DNA from: CAZILN01 sp964540005
Lineage (GTDB): Bacteria; Bacteroidota; Bacteroidia; Bacteroidales; SM23-62
Reading direction: 5' to 3'
DNA length: 5,720 bases
Assembly: GCA_964540005.1 (NCBI GenBank)
Contig: CAZILN010000344.1
Span: forward strand, 1 to 5,720
The notes beneath the pieces were generated by a model that had not been told where the DNA came from, did not search any database, and saw only the letters and a program-made list of their open reading frames with translations. This document shows, piece by piece, positions 1 to 5,720 of the stretch. How positions within the stretch are numbered: the first letter of the stretch is position 1; each line of letters begins with the position of its first letter. The translations under genes and the position numbers were made by a program.

Positions 1-82
1 CAAGATTATTAAAAGTTTTTTTCACTGGAAAAGAAAAAATTCGTATACTGCATCATTACCTGTAGCAGAAATAAACTCGTTT

Positions 83-1147
83 ATGAAAAGACTGTATACA
101 TTGGCATCGATCCTGGCTGTCGGAAGTGGCCTCTTTGCCCAGCAAGTGGTACTGACCTATAAAACGCATGGACTGGCTGTAGGCCATGTCAACGATATGA
201 AAATGTCTGAGTATGTGGATCCGGGTTCCGGGGGAAAAGACCAGGTCTGGGACCTGAGTCAAATGGAAAGCAAAAAAGATTTCCGGGGCTTCATAGCACC
301 GGCCATGGAGGTTGACTCGGGATTACATTTCACCCAGGCCAATGTGGTATTGAACGAAGAGGGAAGACAGTTCTTTTTTTGCCTTGAGGAAGAAGCCCTA
401 ACGGCCTGGGGCAGGATGAGCCAGACCGGGCAGGCACTGACAGAATACCACCGTCCCTATATTAAGATGAAATACCCCTTCGCATACGGGAATGAATTCT
501 CCGGGGATTATGAAGGAACCTATTATCTTACCGGCAAGGAGGTGCCCCTGGCGGGTAAATACAGTGTTAAAGCCGACGGGCATGGCAAGCTGATACTTCC
601 TGGGGGAAAGGAAGTCAACAACGCCCTCAGGGTGGTATCTGCCCGTTCTTATGACATCATGATGGAAAATGGCACACAGACTTATGAAATTCTTGCCTAC
701 CGCTGGTACAGCAACAGCGATCGCTTTCCGCTGGCCGTGCTCATCACTACATGGAACTCAGTCTGTAACCCGGAGCACTACTGCTACACAGCCGCCTACA
801 GCTTGCCGGGACAAACTGAGAGATCTTCTGAGAGTATGCCGGAGACCGGACAGAACCCTGATTCGAAAAGTATGCTGGAGACCTTACCTGATCTTGTCAG
901 GATTTATCCCAATCCTGTCAAAAACGAATTCACAATGGAATATACGGTGAATGCCGGTTCGGAAATCTTTATTGAACTTTACGACAATACAGGCAATAAG
1001 GTCGCAACCCTGGTAAACCAGTATAAGCAGGCCGGTATCTATTCAGAATCCTTCAATACAAATAAATTCGGGCTTACGCATGGCATTTATCACATCCGTA
1101 GCCTTATCGGTGATCATAGCATCACCACCACATTTATCAGGGAGTGA
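83..1147 (+). CDS. Secreted protein with C-terminal T9SS sorting domain
   Basis: The 354-residue product is exported and probably carried to the cell surface or medium by the type IX secretion system. Residues 1-19 form a Sec signal peptide: MKR, a hydrophobic core, then GLFA with likely cleavage before QQ. The last ~82 residues, from the IYPNP motif at 274-278, match the Por_Secre_tail sorting domain: YPNPV-N-F, then ELYDNTG-KV-TL, then GIY and a short basic end. Residues ~20-240 are a mainly beta-looking body that I cannot assign to a family. A Ser/Glu/Pro-rich linker (about 243-270), in which SMPET and SMLET recur, joins it to the tail. The body has only three cysteines (C100, C228, C234) and no enzyme motif I can see. 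The start at 83 is chosen because the signal peptide begins there. The T9SS role is family knowledge; the body's function is unknown. Confidence 0.9.
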   Translation: MKRLYTLASILAVGSGLFAQQVVLTYKTHGLAVGHVNDMKMSEYVDPGSGGKDQVWDLSQMESKKDFRGFIAPAMEVDSGLHFTQANVVLNEEGRQFFFCLEEEALTAWGRMSQTGQALTEYHRPYIKMKYPFAYGNEFSGDYEGTYYLTGKEVPLAGKYSVKADGHGKLILPGGKEVNNALRVVSARSYDIMMENGTQTYEILAYRWYSNSDRFPLAVLITTWNSVCNPEHYCYTAAYSLPGQTERSSESMPETGQNPDSKSMLETLPDLVRIYPNPVKNEFTMEYTVNAGSEIFIELYDNTGNKVATLVNQYKQAGIYSESFNTNKFGLTHGIYHIRSLIGDHSITTTFIRE

Positions 1148-1231
1148 TATTCCGTTATACAGGCAATTTATGCTGATTCATAGACCAGGGATAATTTTCC
1201 AGTTATTTAACTAAAACATGATATTTGTATT

Positions 1232-1555
1232 ATGGATAAAAGTGATCCCAGTTTAACTGATAAAGAAAAACAACAGGGCAGTCAGCTTACGGTTTGGCTT
1301 GTATGGTATGAGGATAAGTTTGGATGGGGAGATGATCGCGATCCGGCTATCCCCCTTGATGCTTTTCTTACAGAAGAGGAAGCAGATAAATATATTATAG
1401 CACATGGCGGACCTAGTGATAGCGAAGCTGGTAAATTTGACGGCCGAGAGGCAGTTAAGTCAAATTTATGGGAGATAATGTATATGAATTTACTGCCCGT
1501 AGAAAGGATCAGAGAGCTTCTCAGTGAAGCTATCCGTAAAAAGCTAATTAAATAG
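1232..1555 (+). CDS. Hypothetical small acidic protein
   Basis: The product is 107 residues and I do not recognise it. It has no signal peptide or membrane segment, so it is probably cytoplasmic. Visible features are a charged N-terminal tail (1-18), a short strand-like aromatic stretch (VWLVWYEDKFGWGDD, about 21-35), an acidic EEEADKY segment near 48-54, and a likely C-terminal helix ending in basic residues (RIRELLSEAIRKKLIK). The start is the first ATG in an open frame that is plausible protein throughout. No Shine-Dalgarno sequence precedes it, which is normal for Bacteroidetes. It lies 84 bases after the secreted-protein gene on the same strand, too far to claim an operon, and converges with the membrane acyltransferase gene. 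Coding status rests on length and composition only. Confidence 0.65.
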   Translation: MDKSDPSLTDKEKQQGSQLTVWLVWYEDKFGWGDDRDPAIPLDAFLTEEEADKYIIAHGGPSDSEAGKFDGREAVKSNLWEIMYMNLLPVERIRELLSEAIRKKLIK

Positions 1556-1561
1556 ATCTCA

Positions 1562-1612
1562 TCTACCCCTGAAGAAATCTGAATCCGGAGAAAAATGCTT
1601 CTACCCTTGAAG
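1562..1612. repeat. Pair of 13-bp direct repeats between convergent genes
   Basis: TCTACCCCTGAAG at 1562-1574 recurs as TCTACCCTTGAAG at 1600-1612, 12 of 13 bases identical, in the 61-base gap between two convergent stop codons. There is no hairpin followed by a T-run, so no intrinsic terminator can be called here. The meaning is unknown and chance is possible. Confidence 0.35.
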
Positions 1613-1616
1613 GATG

Positions 1617-2786
1617 TTACACCCTGAGGAATATTTTCTTTTTATACAAGAAATATAGCAATCCCCACTCCAGCAGAAGCACGCCAATCGCAATAAAGAC
1701 ACTCCCCCACAGTTCGCTTATATCAACGGAGATCCAGTTGAAGAAGAAGCGGCTGATATCCCAGAAACTAACAATCCTGGCAGTCATATATATGGTGATG
1801 GAATTCATCCCAAAGACCCTGAAGAAAAGGGTCCAGTTCCTGGAACCTTTTACATCAATCACAAAGTAAAAAAGGGATAATAACAAAGCGCTGATCCCGG
1901 CTGCCAGTAGCACATATGGTACCGTCCACATCTTCTTAATTACAGGGTAGAACGGGCTCAGAACAAGGGCAATTGCAACCAGCGCTACTCCTGCCAGGCT
2001 GATAAAGAGGGCTTTTCTTTGTGGAACATGGGGTGAACTTCTGATTACAAAGCCTGCGATGGCTCCTAACAGGGTAATGGAAATTGCAGACACAATGCAC
2101 AGGAAACCTTCAGGATCAAAATCAGTATCATATAGTCTACCCGGGATCAACAACTGGTCCAGCCAGGCATTGATCGTAGTTGCCGGAGTAAATGTCCCTG
2201 CCCCGTATCCGGGTACCGGCACAAACAACTGCAGAGCGGCAACACTCGCCAGGATTCCCAGAAGCCAGTAAATGCATACTTTAATATTACGGGCATAAAG
2301 AAAAATAAGTGCTGCAAAAAAGTAACCAAAACCAATCTGGCCAAGCACACTGGCAATACGGGGATTTGAAAAACCTCTCTGAGTAACTCCATTATACAGG
2401 ATACCAAGAGCAACCAGTGCAAGCAGGCGAATCGTGATCTTCTTCAACAGCTTGTTTTTCGCTATTCCTTTTTCGATTTTTGAACTGATAGCGTATGGAA
2501 TAGCTACTCCGCTGATAAACATGAACAGGGGAAAGATCAAATCATAAAAACGAAAACCCTTCCATTCCACATGATCTGTCTGGTTTGCCAGGACATCCAT
2601 ACAGTTCCATCCAGTAGCTTCTGCAAGAGCTGCGATAATTCCACATCCTGCCAACAGCATAGCCATATCAAACCCGCGCAGTGTATCCAGCGATAGTAAT
2701 CTTTCCTTCGTGGTTGTTCTTAAGGGAGTAGTTGTTCCTATGGAAGTAGTTGTTCCTATGGGAGTAGTTGTCTCAGTTGTTTGCAT
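1617..2786 (-). CDS. Multi-pass membrane acyltransferase, HGSNAT/NagX-like (COG4299, DUF5009)
   Basis: The 389-residue inner-membrane protein belongs to the family of human heparan-alpha-glucosaminide N-acetyltransferase and bacterial NagX-like proteins, thought to move acetyl groups from cytoplasmic acetyl-CoA to amino sugars across the membrane. Family marks, in order: RLLSLDTLRGFDM (29-41) opening the first membrane helix; HVEWKGFRFYDLIFPLF (72-88), whose H72 probably corresponds to the catalytic histidine of HGSNAT; FDPEGFL (223-229); KKMWTVPYVL (284-293); and FGMNSITIYM (325-334). About ten hydrophobic segments span residues 38-381, ending in a basic tail. ATG at 2786 is preferred; an in-frame TTG at 2792 would add two residues. 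Residues 5-26 are an odd Thr-rich tract encoded by 18-bp repeats. No in-frame ATG lies between it and the conserved domain, so the tract is probably translated. A weak -7-like box (TAATTTTC) lies on the minus strand at 2816-2809. The family call is firm; the actual sugar is unknown. Confidence 0.9.
   Translation of the reverse strand: MQTTETTTPIGTTTSIGTTTPLRTTTKERLLSLDTLRGFDMAMLLAGCGIIAALAEATGWNCMDVLANQTDHVEWKGFRFYDLIFPLFMFISGVAIPYAISSKIEKGIAKNKLLKKITIRLLALVALGILYNGVTQRGFSNPRIASVLGQIGFGYFFAALIFLYARNIKVCIYWLLGILASVAALQLFVPVPGYGAGTFTPATTINAWLDQLLIPGRLYDTDFDPEGFLCIVSAISITLLGAIAGFVIRSSPHVPQRKALFISLAGVALVAIALVLSPFYPVIKKMWTVPYVLLAAGISALLLSLFYFVIDVKGSRNWTLFFRVFGMNSITIYMTARIVSFWDISRFFFNWISVDISELWGSVFIAIGVLLLEWGLLYFLYKKKIFLRV
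2721..2774 (-). repeat. Three tandem 18-bp repeats inside the acyltransferase gene
   Basis: Three adjacent 18-base units lie at 2721-2738, 2739-2756 and 2757-2774, with plus-strand consensus TATGGGAGTAGTTGTTCC. Each differs from the consensus at one to three positions, and a decayed partial unit lies beside them at about 2707-2720. As 18 is a multiple of three, copy-number change keeps the reading frame and would add or remove six residues of the pattern TTT(P/S)(I/L)(G/R). The tract sits at the cytoplasmic N-terminus, before the first membrane helix. Confidence 0.9.
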
Positions 2787-2892
2787 GATCAATGAAATTA
2801 AGAATCCTGAAAATTATAGATTATACTTTGTTATATGCATAGTGAAAAAATGTTGTGCAGCAAGCATGTTAATTTTATATGTAAGTTATTTC

Positions 2893-2908
2893 ACTTTCAT
2901 TCGAAAGT
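2893..2908. promoter_or_regulatory. Short dyad ACTTTC-ATTC-GAAAGT upstream of the -7 box
   Basis: A perfect 6-bp inverted repeat with a 4-base centre lies four bases upstream of the TACATTTG box, where a regulator would contact or block RNA polymerase. It overlaps the middle TTTCACT copy. The length is modest, so chance cannot be excluded. Confidence 0.3.
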
Positions 2909-2912
2909 ATCG

Positions 2913-2920
2913 TACATTTG
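2913..2920 (+). promoter_or_regulatory. Bacteroidetes-type -7 promoter box for the activase operon
   Basis: TACATTTG matches the Bacteroidetes primary sigma factor -7 consensus TAnnTTTG at all fixed positions. No clear -33 TTG element lies 19-21 bp upstream, which is compatible with a promoter that needs an activator. Transcription would begin near 2925-2928, giving an untranslated leader of about 25 bases before ATG 2952. That supports 2952 over the upstream in-frame ATG at 2835 as the start codon. Confidence 0.5.
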
Positions 2921-2930
2921 TTTCACTATA

Positions 2931-2946
2931 AATCAAGTGATTGATT
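2931..2946 (+). promoter_or_regulatory. Leader dyad AATCAA-GTGA-TTGATT just before the activase start
   Basis: A perfect 6-bp inverted repeat surrounds GTGA and ends five bases before the start codon. In RNA it would form an AU-rich stem closed by GUGA, a member of the GNRA tetraloop class, in the position where a ribosome lands. As DNA it resembles FNR/CRP half-sites (TTGAT, ATCAA), but in everted order relative to the usual TTGAT-N4-ATCAA. Either reading is inference. Confidence 0.35.
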
Positions 2947-2951
2947 CTTGT

Positions 2952-3854
2952 ATGATTTTTAATATCCAGCGGTTTTCCACCCATGATGGTGAAGGTATCC
3001 GGACCCTCGTCTTTTTTAAGGGATGTCCGCTTCGTTGCCAGTGGTGCAGTAATCCTGAAGGCCTGTCTTTTGGTTACAGCCTTATGTATGACAAACGTAT
3101 TTGCAGGAACTTTGGCGATTGTATTAAAGCAAACAGCAAAGTCTTTTCACGGGAAAATAATAATGGGATCCGGATTGATCGGGAACTTTTAGGGGAACCT
3201 GAAATGGAGCTGGTAAAACTTAATCATGTATGTGCTTCAAAAGCATTAAGCATATCTGGTGAATTATTGAGCGTTAATGAACTCCTTACGGAAATTGAAA
3301 AAGATATACCATTTTACAGGGAAGATGGCGGGGTTACCCTTTCAGGCGGAGAGCCTCTATCGCAGGGGGAAGACTTAACCTCCCTCCTACAGCAACTTAA
3401 AGACAGAAACATCAGCGTGAATATTGAAACCTCGATGCATGTGGAGTGGGAAAGGGTGGTCAGACGCATCGGCCTGGTTGATACCTTCCTGGTTGATCTG
3501 AAGCATACTGATAAGGATAAGTTTAAAATCTTTACAGGGGGTGATGCAGAATTAGTAATGGACAATCTGAAAAAACTGACAAATTCTAATGCACATGTGA
3601 TAATCCGTATCCCGGTGATACCCGGTTTCAACCATTCTGAGCATGAAATAATACATATGATTGAATTTGCCGGGTCTTTAAAGGATGTCAGCGAGATCCA
3701 TCTTCTGCCCTATCATACTTTCGGGCTGGAAAAATATAAAATGCTGGGTATGGACTACAGATTTGGTCTTAACATGCAGGTGCAGGAATCAGAGCTGGAA
3801 CCATATCTTCACTATATACGATCAAAAGGATTACAAGCTATAATCGGAGGATGA
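2952..3854 (+). CDS. Glycyl-radical enzyme activating protein (radical SAM activase)
   Basis: The 300-residue cytoplasmic enzyme reductively cleaves S-adenosylmethionine at a [4Fe-4S] cluster and abstracts hydrogen from a glycine of its partner, creating the stable glycyl radical. The cluster motif CxxxCxxC is C25, C29 and C32, within HDGEGIRTLVFFKGCPLRCQ (11-30); SGGEP (131-135) binds the SAM amino group; VIIRIPVIPGFN (216-227) and LLPYHTFGLEKY (251-262) are typical of the family. The ~99 residues between C32 and SGGEP are much longer than in pyruvate formate-lyase activase and match the activases with a ferredoxin-like insert. However, only C51, C57 and C94 remain there, too few for the usual two auxiliary clusters. 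ATG 2952 is chosen because family homology starts at MIFNIQRFSTHDG; the frame is open back to 2835, but that stretch is not conserved-looking and contains the promoter. It is followed after one base by the enzyme gene. Confidence 0.95.
   Translation: MIFNIQRFSTHDGEGIRTLVFFKGCPLRCQWCSNPEGLSFGYSLMYDKRICRNFGDCIKANSKVFSRENNNGIRIDRELLGEPEMELVKLNHVCASKALSISGELLSVNELLTEIEKDIPFYREDGGVTLSGGEPLSQGEDLTSLLQQLKDRNISVNIETSMHVEWERVVRRIGLVDTFLVDLKHTDKDKFKIFTGGDAELVMDNLKKLTNSNAHVIIRIPVIPGFNHSEHEIIHMIEFAGSLKDVSEIHLLPYHTFGLEKYKMLGMDYRFGLNMQVQESELEPYLHYIRSKGLQAIIGG
3846..3850 (+). promoter_or_regulatory. Shine-Dalgarno GGAGG for the glycyl-radical enzyme
   Basis: GGAGG sits five bases before ATG 3856, inside the final Gly-Gly codons of the activase gene. 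It is the only strong Shine-Dalgarno sequence I see before any start in the window. It decides the start of the enzyme gene over the out-of-frame ATG at 3851 and suggests translational coupling with the activase. Confidence 0.65.
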
Positions 3855-3855
3855 G

Positions 3856-5720
3856 ATGATTACGGATAAAAAGCCGACAGAGATAACAAGTAGAATTTCG
3901 GTTCTTCGGGAAAGAGTATTGAGCGCAAAACCATCGGTTTGTACAGAACGGGCAAAGATCTATACCCGGGTCTACCAGGATAATGAAGATAAACCTTTGA
4001 TAATAAAGCGGGCTCTGGCGCTTGAAAAAACCCTTAAAGAGATGACCATCTTCATTGATGAGGGTGAACTCATCGTAGGAAACCAGTCCTCACAGCACAG
4101 GGCGGCCCCCATTTTTCCTGAATATGCTGTTGACTGGCTGCCGGAAGAAATGGATGAACTGGATAAGCGTCCCGGAGATGCCTTCTTTATTACTGAAAAA
4201 CATAAGACAGAACTGCTTGAAATTGCACAATGGTGGAAGGGCAAAGTGTTGTGGGACCGTGGCAGGGCATTAATGTCGCATGAATTACGGGACCTGCAGG
4301 ATTCAGCCATTATTAAGGCTACCGGTAACCTGACTTCGGGAGACGCTCATATTGCAGTTGATTTCTTTAAAATATTATCAGAAGGCTTGAGTGCATACCT
4401 GCAGGAGATTAAACATTATCATCAAAAAGTTCAGCGGGTTGAACAGGAAGGAATAAAAAAAGACCATTTCTACAGGGCTTTAACTGTTTGCATTGAGGCA
4501 TTCCAGGCCTTTATACTAAGATACAGCGAATTAGCTCTTTCCTTCAGTTCTACTTCTCACCCTGAAAATGAGTCTGACAGGGAAAGATCAAAGGAACTGC
4601 AGATGATTGCCGATAATTGCAGGATAATTGCCGAAAAGCCCCCTCAGAGTTTTTACCAGGCTCTGCAGCTTACTTATTTTGTACAGCTTGTTCTCCAGAT
4701 CGAAAGTAATGGCCATTCAGTCTCCCTGGGGAGAATGGACCAGTACCTCTACCCTTTTTATCAAAATGACAGGATCACAGGAAAGATATCGGAAGATCTG
4801 GCATCGGAACTCCTGGAAAATACCTGGATCAAATTGCTTTCCATTAATAAGATACGCCCTTGGTCACATACCGAATTCTCTGCCGGCGGACCCCTGTATC
4901 AGAACGTTACCATTGGCGGACAAACAACCGGCGGACTGGATGTTGTAAATGATCTGAGTTTTCTCATCCTCGATTCGGTTGGAAAAATGAAACTCACCCA
5001 GCCCAATCTTTCTGTAAGGTTCCATAAGAATATTAACAATGATTTCATGCTGGAGTGTATGAGGGTAATTGAAAAAGGATTTGGCATGCCTTCCTTTAAC
5101 AATGATGAAATTGTTATTCCCGGACTTATTGATCTTGGAGTAGAATCTGAAGATGCATATAACTATTCTGCCATCGGATGTATCGAAATTGCTGTACCGG
5201 GAAAGTGGGGATACCGCTGTACCGGCATGAGTTTTCTGAACCTGATGCGGGTTTTCCTGGCCTGCTTATATGACGGACTCGACAGGCAGTCCGGTAAGGT
5301 ATTTAAGAAAGGATCAGGCAATTTTATCGATTTTGAATCGTATGAAGATCTCTTTACTGCCTGGAAACATCAGATAAGGTATTACACCCTCAAGACGGTT
5401 GAAATAGATACCGCTGTTGATACTGCACTGGAAGAAAATGTTCCTGACATCCTGTGTTCCGCATTTGTAGACAGTTGCATCAGCCGCGGTAAAACCATCA
5501 AGGAAGGCGGATCGAAATACGATTATATTTCGGGTTTGCAGGTAGGGATTGCCAACCTGGGAAATTCACTTGCAGCCATTAAAAAACTGGTTTTCGAGGA
5601 GAAAAAGTTAACAAAGCAACAGTTATTACAGGCTATAGAGAACAATTTCGAAGGAGAAGACGGTGAGAAAACCAGGCAGCTGTTGTTGAATTATGCACCC
5701 AAGTATGGTAATGATGATGA
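3856..5720 (+). CDS. Glycyl-radical enzyme, dehydratase/lyase branch (PFL2-like), 3' end beyond window
   Basis: The frame is open from ATG 3856 to the window edge, 621 codons of an expected ~780-850. The N-terminal PFL domain shows DEGELIVGN (68-76), SGDAH (161-165), KPPQSFYQALQ (261-271), GHSVSLGRMDQYLYPFY (286-302) and LTQPN (380-384). The thiyl motif is GCIE, with C442 the radical cysteine and E444 the likely base, as in dehydratases; pyruvate formate-lyase uses a Cys-Cys pair instead. H165, H287, S288, C442 and E444 fall where, from memory, glycerol dehydratase has H164, H281, S282, C433 and E435. Its substrate-binding Asp447 appears missing: the loop here reads PGKWGYRCTG, closer to hydroxyproline dehydratase, which also has Thr-Gly. 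The glycyl-radical loop (RVxGY) would lie past the edge. The preceding activase, one base away, is its partner. Candidate chemistries are dehydration of a hydroxylated substrate or C-S/C-N/C-C cleavage; I cannot choose. Old annotations such as 'formate acetyltransferase' would be misleading. Confidence 0.93.
   Translation, partial: MITDKKPTEITSRISVLRERVLSAKPSVCTERAKIYTRVYQDNEDKPLIIKRALALEKTLKEMTIFIDEGELIVGNQSSQHRAAPIFPEYAVDWLPEEMDELDKRPGDAFFITEKHKTELLEIAQWWKGKVLWDRGRALMSHELRDLQDSAIIKATGNLTSGDAHIAVDFFKILSEGLSAYLQEIKHYHQKVQRVEQEGIKKDHFYRALTVCIEAFQAFILRYSELALSFSSTSHPENESDRERSKELQMIADNCRIIAEKPPQSFYQALQLTYFVQLVLQIESNGHSVSLGRMDQYLYPFYQNDRITGKISEDLASELLENTWIKLLSINKIRPWSHTEFSAGGPLYQNVTIGGQTTGGLDVVNDLSFLILDSVGKMKLTQPNLSVRFHKNINNDFMLECMRVIEKGFGMPSFNNDEIVIPGLIDLGVESEDAYNYSAIGCIEIAVPGKWGYRCTGMSFLNLMRVFLACLYDGLDRQSGKVFKKGSGNFIDFESYEDLFTAWKHQIRYYTLKTVEIDTAVDTALEENVPDILCSAFVDSCISRGKTIKEGGSKYDYISGLQVGIANLGNSLAAIKKLVFEEKKLTKQQLLQAIENNFEGEDGEKTRQLLLNYAPKYGNDD

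Larger units (their letters stand above)
2841..2929. repeat. Three copies of a TTTCACT motif in the divergent promoter region
   Basis: AGTGAAA at 2841-2847 is the reverse complement of TTTCACT, found at 2889-2895 and 2921-2927. The two forward copies start 32 bp apart, about three helical turns. The outer copies extend into a longer inverted repeat: ATAGTGAAAAAATG (2839-2852) against CATTTGTTTCACTAT (2915-2929), which pair along their length except for one extra base. The copy at 2921 lies just after the -7 box of the activase gene. This could be an operator for a repeated-site regulator; that is inference. Confidence 0.4.

Noticed and set aside
1220..1227. GATATTTG as a -7 promoter box for the 107-residue gene
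   Set aside because: It misses one consensus base and is only four bases from the start codon, so transcription would begin at or inside the start codon.
2787..2792. TTG start giving the acyltransferase two more residues
   Set aside because: ATG at 2786 lies two codons downstream and is the more likely start. The difference does not affect the call.
2835..2951. 39-residue N-terminal extension of the activase from the upstream ATG at 2835
   Set aside because: Family homology begins at ATG 2952. The extension is Cys/Phe/His-rich without resemblance to activases and would run through the -7 box and the repeats.
3314..3631. Open frame antisense to the activase, and similar overlapping frames at 398-583, 669-950, 2147-2422, 3972-4310, 4628-4948 and 4899-5102
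   Set aside because: Each lies inside a gene with clear family motifs in another frame, and their translations show no family resemblance or supporting start context.
3856..5720. Assignment as classical pyruvate formate-lyase
   Set aside because: PFL uses adjacent catalytic cysteines. Here there is a single Cys followed by x-Glu, and the activase has a long insert absent from PFL activase.
3856..5720. Assignment as glycerol or propanediol dehydratase on the basis of GHS and GCxE
   Set aside because: The Asp expected in the loop after the catalytic Glu is not seen (Thr-Gly instead), so the substrate call would be unsafe.
1..5720. CRISPR array, insertion sequence, tRNA, rRNA or phage genes
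   Set aside because: There are no regularly spaced repeats with spacers, no transposase motifs or terminal inverted repeats around a gene, and no tRNA-like cloverleaf or rRNA sequence that I recognise.

Overview
The window looks like chromosome from an anaerobic or facultatively anaerobic member of the Bacteroidetes (Bacteroidota). Three signs point there. The first gene encodes a secreted protein ending in a type IX secretion (T9SS) sorting domain, which is confined to that phylum. A Bacteroidetes-type -7 promoter box (TAnnTTTG) precedes the fourth gene. Most starts lack a Shine-Dalgarno sequence. The last two genes form an oxygen-sensitive glycyl-radical enzyme system, which fits an anaerobic lifestyle. 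Genus cannot be told from the sequence; a gut or sediment Bacteroidales/Marinilabiliales type is only a guess.

Layout. Bases 83-1147 (+) encode a 354-residue secreted protein of unknown function with a C-terminal sorting domain. Bases 1232-1555 (+) encode a 107-residue acidic protein that I do not recognise. Bases 1617-2786 (-), converging on it, encode a multi-pass membrane acyltransferase of the HGSNAT/NagX-like (COG4299, DUF5009) family. Its N-terminus carries a threonine-rich tract made by three tandem 18-bp repeats. A 165-bp divergent intergenic region (2787-2951) holds a good -7 box, three copies of TTTCACT/AGTGAAA, and two short dyads. Bases 2952-3854 (+) encode a radical-SAM glycyl-radical-enzyme activase. 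One base after its stop, behind a GGAGG ribosome site, a large glycyl-radical enzyme gene starts at 3856 and runs off the right edge still open (621 codons seen).

How they work together. The activase and the enzyme are a clear two-gene operon: the activase uses S-adenosylmethionine and a [4Fe-4S] cluster to install the glycyl radical on its partner. The enzyme has the Cys-x-Glu active site of the dehydratase/lyase branch (glycerol, propanediol and hydroxyproline dehydratases and relatives). It mixes features of several characterised subfamilies, so its substrate is open. The activase is unusual too: it keeps the length of the ferredoxin-like insert but has lost most of the cysteines that would bind auxiliary clusters. 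This pair, with the structured region in front of it, is the part most likely to be new biology. The other three genes show no evident functional link to it.
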